Part shown: in pieces, positions 55,397 to 64,000 of the stretch
Numbering within the stretch: the stretch's first letter is position 1
Layout: every line of letters begins with the position of its first letter
NCBI GenBank assembly: GCA_032622095.1
Contig: CP136069.1
Location: forward strand, 69,961,319-70,025,318
DNA length: 64,000 bases
Source of the DNA: Siphonodentalium dalli
Taxonomy: Eukaryota; Mollusca; Scaphopoda; Gadilida; Siphonodentaliidae
Direction: 5' to 3'
The notes under the pieces: generated by a model
Seen by the model: only the letters and a program-made list of their open reading frames with translations
Told to the model about the DNA's origin: nothing
Databases searched by the model: none
Made by a program: the position numbers and the translations under genes

Positions 55397-58300
55397 GACT
55401 TCTTAACCACAGCAGAATTATGGGTAACTTTTCAGGATTTAGTCGGAAATATGGCTTGTTGCCATTCATCGGAATGCTCTCGGCGAGAGCAACAAGAAAT
55501 ATGGCTTGTTGCCATTCATCGGAAAGCTCTCGGCGAGAGCTCTCCGATGAATGGCAACAAGCCATATTTCCGACTAAATCCTGAAAAGTTACCCATAATT
55601 CTGCTGTGGTTAAGAAGTCGATTAATTAGAGCATTACTGTAACTGGCACTGTAACAGTAATGTTCACGTAACAAAGGTTTTTAAACGAAATGTTTCGTCA
55701 CTAAAGAGTTATCAATAATAGAAATAAGAACAAATTCTATATATTTTTCCATGTTCTTAGTAACAATGGTTGTACTTGTATGATTTTTCAAATTTGACCA
55801 CTACGAGTCACATCTGTCACTTTAAACAGGTTTTTATTTTCCTTCATTTTGAGATGATGTAACTAGTAGACTGTAACACTGAAATATATAATTATACCCC
55901 CTTTAAAAAAAAAAAGGGGGGTATACTGTTTTGCACCTGTCCGTGCGTCCGTCCGTCGAGCCGTCCGTACGTCCGTCCGATGTCTGTTCATGTCATAACT
56001 TGAACATTAGTGCTCGGATCTCAATGAAATTTTGTATGGCTGTTCATTACTATGAGGACTTTAAAAAGAGGGTTCCATCGTTTTGTTAGAATTTTCCATT
56101 CTGGAGTTATTCATCTTTGTTTATCTGGAAATGTTGGCTTTTTGGTCCGTCTGGTGTTTGTTCATGTCGTAACTTCAACAGTTGTGCTGGGATCTCAATG
56201 AAATTTGGTATGGATATTCACTACTATGAGGACATTCAATAGAGGGTTCCATTGTTCTGTTCTGCTTTTCCATTCTAGAGTTATTCATCTTTGTTTATCT
56301 GGAAATGTTGGTTGTTTAGTCCATCCAATGTCTGTTCAGCTCATAACTTGAACAGTAATGCTCGGATCTCAATGAAATTTTGTATGGATGTTCACCCCTA
56401 TGAGGACATTTATTGGCACATTCAAATGTTTGTTTTGTTTTTATTGTTCTATAGTTACTCATCTTTGTTTATATGAAAATGCTGGTGTTTGGGTCCATCT
56501 GTCTGAGTATAGCCCTCATAAGTTATAGATATGCCCACACGAGGCGGTATGCCACGAGGGGGTATGCACCGGACGACAGTCCATCTCTTGTATGATATTT
56601 GAAATGAATAAGATTCATGAACCATTTATATCTTACATGAGTTTTTGTGTATTTTTGGGGGGTTTGACCATGAACAGTTTCACATCACTTGTTCAGGGAT
56701 GTGATGGGGGGGGGGGGTGGTATCTGACCGCCCCAAACCTTTGTTCAAAATGTTAAACTGATTGAATTTTGTTTGGGAATAGTTGGGAATTTGTTGTTCT
56801 TAGACCAAAAGTTCAATGTTTTTCTACTTTTGGTCAAAATTTTGGTCTGAAATGGCCATCAGTTAGATAGTTTCCAATCTTAAGGAGGGTGTTAGGTTGG
56901 AAATTTCCAACAGACGGAATGCTTGAGGTACCAGTTGTAAAGTTCCAATGCAAGGGGCGGGAAGGGGTTGCAAATTTAATTCTGCGAACTAGGGAGTTTG
57001 GTCTGGTTCAAGGTGGGAGGGGGGGTATGTTGGAAACTTTTAAGATGGACACCCTCCCAACAGGGATCCTCTAATTCAGCTGGACATTTTTCATTGCATA
57101 TTTAATTTTTTTGGGAGCCACTGGCAGAACTATTTTTTTTGGAGGGAAAATAATATAAAATATAAAACAACATAATGTCTGAAAAGATGAATCAGTATTG
57201 AGTGTTTATGTCTGCCAGATTATTGCAAACGTGGTCAAATAATATTTATGTTGTCCTTCAGACAATGAAACAAATAGTTACAAATGGCTACTAAAATATG
57301 CAATGAATGAGAGGCCGATCACGATTGGCAGATGTTTAACCGTCCCTTGGCAATAGTAAATGTCTATGATCATAATCTAGAATTTTGATATTGAATTATA
57401 GAGTACTGTTATGTACAAATGTAGTATAGACAAATGTACATAATAACACAAATTATTGGAATTTATGGATCAAAAGAGAAGGGTTAACTCCTTTGATGCC
57501 AAAAATGCATTTATGTGAAATGACGTACGATGCCATATGTGCATTAACAGTAATGCCCTAAATATTTGACTCCTTAACCACAGCAGAATTATGGGTAATT
57601 TTTCATGATTTAATCGGAAATATGGCTTGTTGCCTCTCAGTGAGAGCTTTCCGATGAATAGCAACAAGCCATATTTCCGACTAAATTCTGGAAAAAATAC
57701 CAATAATTCTGCTGTGGTTAAGGAGTCGATTATTTAGGGCATTACTGTATGTGAAATTGGAGGGTGTCCATGGTCTAGGATGTGTAATTCTGTAAAGACA
57801 GGCACGCTAGGTTGCCTATTTATTTTCTATCAATGGACCTGATGTGACTAAGCGTAAAATATTTTGATGAAACAGGGTCACAGTCATCAAATTCTGTGAA
57901 GTCAGTCGGTACAATCGGAGCCAGATCAATGTGCCATTATTTATATTTAGTGTAAGTTCTGTTGGTGAGAAACATCAAATTGGTTGAGTTCTGATGTATA
58001 ATTGGTGTTATTTATTGTAATAGAATAAAGGGATGATATCCAGATACAGTAATGCTATAAGTAATCGACTTCTTAACCACAGCAGAATTATGGGTAACTT
58101 TTCAGGTTTAGTCGGAAATATGGCTTGTTGCCATTCATCGGAAAGCTCTCGGTGAGAGCTTTCCTACGAATGGCAATAAGCCATATTTCCGACTAAATCC
58201 TCTCGGTGAGAGCTTTCCGATGAATGGCAACAAGCCATATTTCCGACTAAATCCTGAAAAGTTACCCATAATTATGCTGTGGTTAAGAAGTCGATTACTT

Positions 58301-60193
58301 AGAGCATTACTGTATGACTCGCAAGGATATGCTTGGTTATATAACAATGATGAGCTAGGAAAGGTGGAAGGGTTTAGGTTAATGCACAACACTAGAAAGC
58401 AATTTCTAGGGTCAATAGTTAGAAGTCATACCAGTTCAAACAAGGTTATTTCTTTGGTTGTGGTGTTACTCTGGTGTTTCTGACAGAATAAAATTGTCTC
58501 GACTTGAAAAATTGCTTGGTGGACATGAAAATATAAATATAGGAGTCTGTGGTCGTGTGACCTTTTGAAAGATGATTATTAGAAGATCAGCCATGTCATG
58601 TGCTAATCAATTAACACTGCCAATCAGCGATATTGAAATAAAATACAAAAAAGCTACCGCATACAATATTTACATTAGCCATTTATTCCATTGTAAGCCT
58701 GAAATGCAGACATGCCGGTTCAAATTCAAGATGACCATGAAAACCCGATGGGTGGTCAAAAGTGGCAAATCATGGCCCATATCGGTCATGAGGTATTCAA
58801 ACCTGAACTTAACATCAGAAATTGTAGCAGATGCGACAAATAAAATGCAAGATCCCTGTATAAATTAACATAAATTGGATCATATATATACTGGACTATT
58901 ACTGGTATAGCTATGTACCCGTGGTGATGAACATTCTCATGTGACCTCACTCAGAGGTGGTTATAATATAAATTATAGAGGTAAGATGTGTGTCACCACC
59001 TACAATATATCAACTGCAGTGATAATAACAATAATATTCAATCCAACAGTCTGGTGGTTACATTATTTTATCGAAGGATATTTGACTGAATACATGTATA
59101 TCCGAAATACTGGCATACAAGTACAAATCCAAGTTGGCTGCCAAGGTCACGTGACCTCCATAGGGAGAGAAAAGTGGCTACATGTGGCCCAACCATATGG
59201 CCACTCACCTGTAAAGTTTGAACAAATTATACCGAATGATACCCTAGATACTCCACATTCACCATATGCATCCATAATCTATGTATAGTTGTATACATGT
59301 ACATAATGTGTGGCACTGGCGTCCATATGTGGCATCAAAAGAGTTAACATAACATCTAAACTATAGAGCCTGTAACCATGATCATAAAAGTAAGCAGTCC
59401 TATTTATATTGTTGCAATATGCCAATAATGTACATGTAGTTATTTAGTTATTTAGTAATGGAAAAGGTTCAAAGACATAGAATGGGTAAACAAAATTAAA
59501 TCTCCTATCTCCGGTCCTGTTTGATCCAATATAAGTCCAAGCATCCACGGACTTAAAGTAGAGCTCCATTGTTCTAGTTAATTAAATTCACCTGGCTAAG
59601 TGGTGGTTAACAAAACATAAGTAGACGTAAATAATAGTATCCATGGTCTGTGGAATGTGTTTATTCAAATATATGAGATAAGCTCAATTCTGACAAAAAA
59701 TGTGGTCAAGTAATTGACTGCTTATTGCCTTCAAAGCAAGATAGAGATACAGTATAACTTTGACAATAGTATGGGAGGGGGTTAGAAGGGGGAGGGTCAC
59801 TTGGAAAGTGTGATACCAGCCTTGGTTCTTTTTGACAGGTCGGTCACATTTTAACAATCTGAATACATAGCATCCAAGGCCCCGCACACCATGTCAGATT
59901 TATTAGCTTGGTGGTTACTAAAATATGCAATGAATGAGAGGCCGATCACGATTGGCAGATGTTTAACCGTCCCTTGGCAATAGTAAATGTCTATGATCAT
60001 AATCTAGAATTTTGATATTGAATTATAGAGTACTGTTATGTACAAATGTAGTATAGACAAATGTACATAATAACACAAATTATTGGAATTTATGGATCAA
60101 AAGAGAAGGGTTAACTCCTTTGATGCCAAAATGCATTTATGTGAAATGACGTACGATGCCATATGTGCATTAACAGTAATGCCCTAAATATTT
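55397..60193 (+). repeat. Large tandem array, unit 4 (4797 bp)
   Basis: It has the same structure as unit 3 and a poly(G) run of 12. Confidence 0.92.
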
Positions 60194-63100
60194 GACTTCT
60201 TAACCACAGCAGAATTATGGGTAACTTTTCAGGATTTAGTCGGAAATATGGCTTGTTGCCATTCATCGGAATGCTCTCGGCGAGAGCAACAAGAAATATG
60301 GCTTGTTGCCATTCATCGGAAAGCTCTCGGCGAGAGCTCTCCGATGAATGGCAACAAGCCATATTTCCGACTAAATCCTGAAAAGTTACCCATAATTCTG
60401 CTGTGGTTAAGAAGTCGATTAATTAGAGCATTACTGTAACTGGCACTGTAACAGTAATGTTCACGTAACAAAGGTTTTTAAACGAAATGTTTCGTCACTA
60501 AAGAGTTATCAATAATAGAAATAAGAACAAATTCTATATATTTTTCCATGTTCTTAGTAACAATGGTTGTACTTGTATGATTTTTCAAATTTGACCACTA
60601 CGAGTCACATCTGTCACTTTAAACAGGTTTTTATTTTCCTTCATTTTGAGATGATGTAACTAGTAGACTGTAACACTGAAATATATAATTATACCCCCTT
60701 TAAAAAAAAAAAGGGGGGTATACTGTTTTGCACCTGTCCGTTGCGTCCGTCCGTCGAGCCGTCCGTACGTCCGTCCGATGTCTGTTCATGTCATAACTTG
60801 AACATTAGTGCTCGGATCTCAATGAAATTTTGTATGGCTGTTCATTACTATGAGGACTTTAAAAAGAGGGTTCCATCGTTTTGTTAGAATTTTCCATTCT
60901 GGAGTTATTCATCTTTGTTTATCTGGAAATGTTGGCTTTTTGGTCCGTCTGGTGTTTGTTCATGTCGTAACTTCAACAGTTGTGCTGGGATCTCAATGAA
61001 ATTTGGTATGGATATTCACTACTATGAGGACATTCAATAGAGGGTTCCATTGTTCTGTTCTGCTTTTCCATTCTAGAGTTATTCATCTTTGTTTATCTGG
61101 AAATGTTGGTTGTTTAGTCCATCCAATGTCTGTTCAGCTCATAACTTGAACAGTAATGCTCGGATCTCAATGAAATTTTGTATGGATGTTCACCCCTATG
61201 AGGACATTTATTGGCACATTCAAATGTTTGTTTTGTTTTTATTGTTCTATAGTTACTCATCTTTGTTTATATGAAAATGCTGGTGTTTGGGTCCATCTGT
61301 CTGAGTATAGCCCTCATAAGTTATAGATATGCCCACACGAGGCGGTATGCCACGAGGGGGTATGCACCGGACGACAGTCCATCTCTTGTATGATATTTGA
61401 AATGAATAAGATTCATGAACCATTTATATCTTACATGAGTTTTTGTGTATTTTTGGGGGGTTTGACCATGAACAGTTTCACATCACTTGTTCAGGGATGT
61501 GATGGGGGGGGGGGGGGGTGGTATCTGACCGCCCCAAACCTTTGTTCAAAATGTTAAACTGATTGAATTTTGTTTGGGAATAGTTGGGAATTTGTTGTTC
61601 TTAGACCAAAAGTTCAATGTTTTTCTACTTTTGGTCAAAATTTTGGTCTGAAATGGCCATCAGTTAGATAGTTTCCAATCTTAAGGAGGGTGTTAGGTTG
61701 GAAATTTCCAACAGACGGAATGCTTGAGGTACCAGTTGTAAAGTTCCAATGCAAGGGGCGGGAAGGGGTTGCAAATTTAATTCTGCGAACTAGGGAGTTT
61801 GGTCTGGTTCAAGGTGGGAGGGGGGGTATGTTGGAAACTTTTAAGATGGACACCCCTCCCAACAGGGATCCTCTAATTCAGCTGGACATTTTTCATTGCA
61901 TATTTAATTTTTTTGGGAGCCACTGGCAGAACTATTTTTTTTGGAGGGAAAATAATATAAAATATAAAACACATAATGTCTGAAAAGATGAATCAGTATT
62001 GAGTGTTTATGTCTGCCAGATTATTGCAAACGTGGTCAAATAATATTTATGTTGTCCTTCAGACAATGAAACAAATAGTTACAAATGGCTACTAAAATAT
62101 GCAATGAATGAGAGGCCGATCACGATTGGCAGATGTTTAACCGTCCCTTGGCAATAGTAAATGTCTATGATCATAATCTAGAATTTTGATATTGAATTAT
62201 AGAGTACTGTTATGTACAAATGTAGTATAGACAAATGTACATAATAACACAAATTATTGGAATTTATGGATCAAAAGAGAAGGGTTAACTCCTTTGATGC
62301 CAAAAATGCATTTATGTGAAATGACGTACGATGCCATATGTGCATTAACAGTAATGCCCTAAATATTTGACTCCTTAACCACAGCAGAATTATGGGTAAT
62401 TTTTCATGATTTAATCGGAAATATGGCTTGTTGCCTCTCAGTGAGAGCTTTCCGATGAATAGCAACAAGCCATATTTCCGACTAAATTCTGGAAAAAATA
62501 CCAATAATTCTGCTGTGGTTAAGGAGTCGATTATTTAGGGCATTACTGTATGTGAAATTGGAGGGTGTCCATGGTCTAGGATGTGTAATTCTGTAAAGAC
62601 AGGCACGCTAGGTTGCCTATTTATTTTCTATCAATGGACCTGATGTGACTAAGCGTAAAATATTTTGATGAAACAGGGTCACAGTCATCAAATTCTGTGA
62701 AGTCAGTTGGTACAATCGGAGCCAGATCAATGTGCCATTATTTATATTTAGTGTAAGTTCTGTTGGTGAGAAACATCAAATTGGTTGAGTTCTGATGTAT
62801 AATTGGTGTTATTTATTGTAATAGAATAAAGGGATGATATCCAGATACAGTAATGCTATAAGTAATCGACTTCTTAACCACAGCAGAATTATGGGTAACT
62901 TTTCAGGTTTAGTCGGAAATATGGCTTGTTGCCATTCATCGGAAAGCTCTCGGTGAGAGCTTTCCTACGAATGGCAATAAGCCATATTTCCGACTAAATC
63001 CTCTCGGTGAGAGCTTTCCGATGAATGGCAACAAGCCATATTTCCGACTAAATCCTGAAAAGTTACCCATAATTCTGCTGTGGTTAAGAAGTCGATTACT

Positions 63101-64000
63101 TAGAGCATTACTGTATGACTCGCAAGGATATGCTTGGTTATATAACAATGATGAGCTAGGAAAGGTGGAAGGGTTTAGGTTAATGCACAACACTAGAAAG
63201 CAATTTCTAGGGTCAATAGTTAGAAGTCATACCAGTTCAAACAAGGTTATTTCTTTGGTTGTGGTGTTACTCTGGTGTTTATGACAGAATAAAATTGTCT
63301 CGACTTGAAAAATTGCTTGGTGGACATGAAAATATAAATATAGGAGTCTGTGGTCGTGTGACCTTTTGAAAGATGATTATTAGAAGATCAGCCATGTCAT
63401 GTGCTAATCAATTAACACTGCCAATCAGCGATATTGAAATAAAATACAAAAAAGCTACCGCATACAATATTTACATTAGCCATTTATTCCATTGTAAGCC
63501 TGAAATGCAGACATGCCGGTTCAAATTCAAGATGACCATGAAAACCCGATGGGTGGTCAAAAGTGGCAAATCATGGCCCATATCGGTCATGAGGTATTCA
63601 AACCTGAACTTAACATCAGAAATTGTAGCAGATGCGACAAATAAAATGCAAGATCCCTGTATAAATTAACATAAATTGGATCATATATATACTGGACTAT
63701 TACTGGTATAGCTATGTACCCGTGGTGATGAACATTCTCATGTGACCTCACTCAGAGGTGGTTATAATATAAATTATAGAGGTAAGATGTGTGTCACCAC
63801 CTACAATATATCAACTGCAGTGATAATAACAATAATATTCAATCCAACAGTCTGGTGGTTACATTATTTTATCGAAGGATATTTGACTGAATACATGTAT
63901 ATCCGAAATACTGGCATACAAGTACAAATCCAAGTTGGCTGCCAAGGTCACGTGACCTCCATAGGGAGAGAAAAGTGGCTACATGTGGCCCAACCATATG
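60194..64000 (+). repeat. Large tandem array, unit 5 (cut by the window end)
   Basis: The first 3807 bp match unit 3/4 structure, with a poly(G) run of 15. A T replaces C in AGTCAGTTGG (62702-62711), and foldback C carries the CTGCTG form seen in unit 1 rather than the ATGCTG of units 2-4. The array continues beyond the window. Confidence 0.9.

Noticed and set aside
1-64000. tRNA, rRNA or other structured RNA genes
   Set aside because: No cloverleaf with A and B box sequences or rRNA-like conserved segment was noticed on either strand by reading; a covariance-model scan was not possible here.

Overview
The window is animal nuclear DNA, AT-rich and about 64 kb long. It is dominated by one intron-rich housekeeping gene on the + strand and by many small mobile elements. 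I reconstructed the complete gene QTRT1, the catalytic subunit of eukaryotic tRNA-guanine (queuine) transglycosylase: nine exons from ATG 4804 to TGA 39867, GT-AG introns with consistent phases, 398 residues, and every key catalytic, queuine-binding and zinc residue present. The host is probably a marine lophotrochozoan and most likely a mollusc. That rests on the dispersed repeats (ATACCCCC/GGGGGTAT hairpins followed by CCGTCCGTCC and 'GAGTTATGGCCC' tandem units), which I associate with bivalves; it is an inference and not a species call.

Layout. 1-4.7 kb: upstream flank built from repeats, chiefly arrays of a GCGCTTAAGCGC-type palindrome and elements nested in them. 4.73-4.81 kb: compact promoter with an NRF1-type site, an inverted CCAAT and a YY1-type site over the start codon. 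4.8-39.9 kb: QTRT1, with introns of 1.1-7.2 kb packed with non-autonomous elements. Many of these have ends that can be read directly: a Mutator-like element with a 10-bp target duplication (6067-8495), a TA-flanked element nested inside it, a 2.65-kb TIR element (14572-17221), hAT-type elements with 8-bp duplications, TTAA-flanked elements, TA-flanked CAGTAATGC foldbacks, and a 5.5-kb element with the terminal and internal architecture of a DIRS retrotransposon but no recognisable enzymes (24271-29790). 39.83-40.32 kb: a minisatellite that starts inside the last codons of QTRT1 and fills the presumed 3' UTR. 41.2-64.0 kb: a head-to-tail array of 4.67-4.81-kb units (four complete, one cut by the window end), nearly identical to each other.

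The most notable observations are these. (1) The zinc-histidine end of QTRT1 exon 8 is tandemly duplicated with the frame open through the spacer and a second, better splice donor, so an in-frame 39-residue insertion isoform is possible. (2) The DIRS-like element has 183-bp inverted repeats that look identical, a diagnostic internal complementary region, and no obvious protein genes. (3) The large tandem array has junctions inside a chimeric foldback element, which points to recombination between two dispersed copies as its origin. (4) Two unrelated palindrome families share a CTTAAG core, and independent elements have inserted into the centre of those palindromes.

No rRNA, tRNA, CRISPR or prokaryotic features were seen. 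No second protein-coding gene can be supported.
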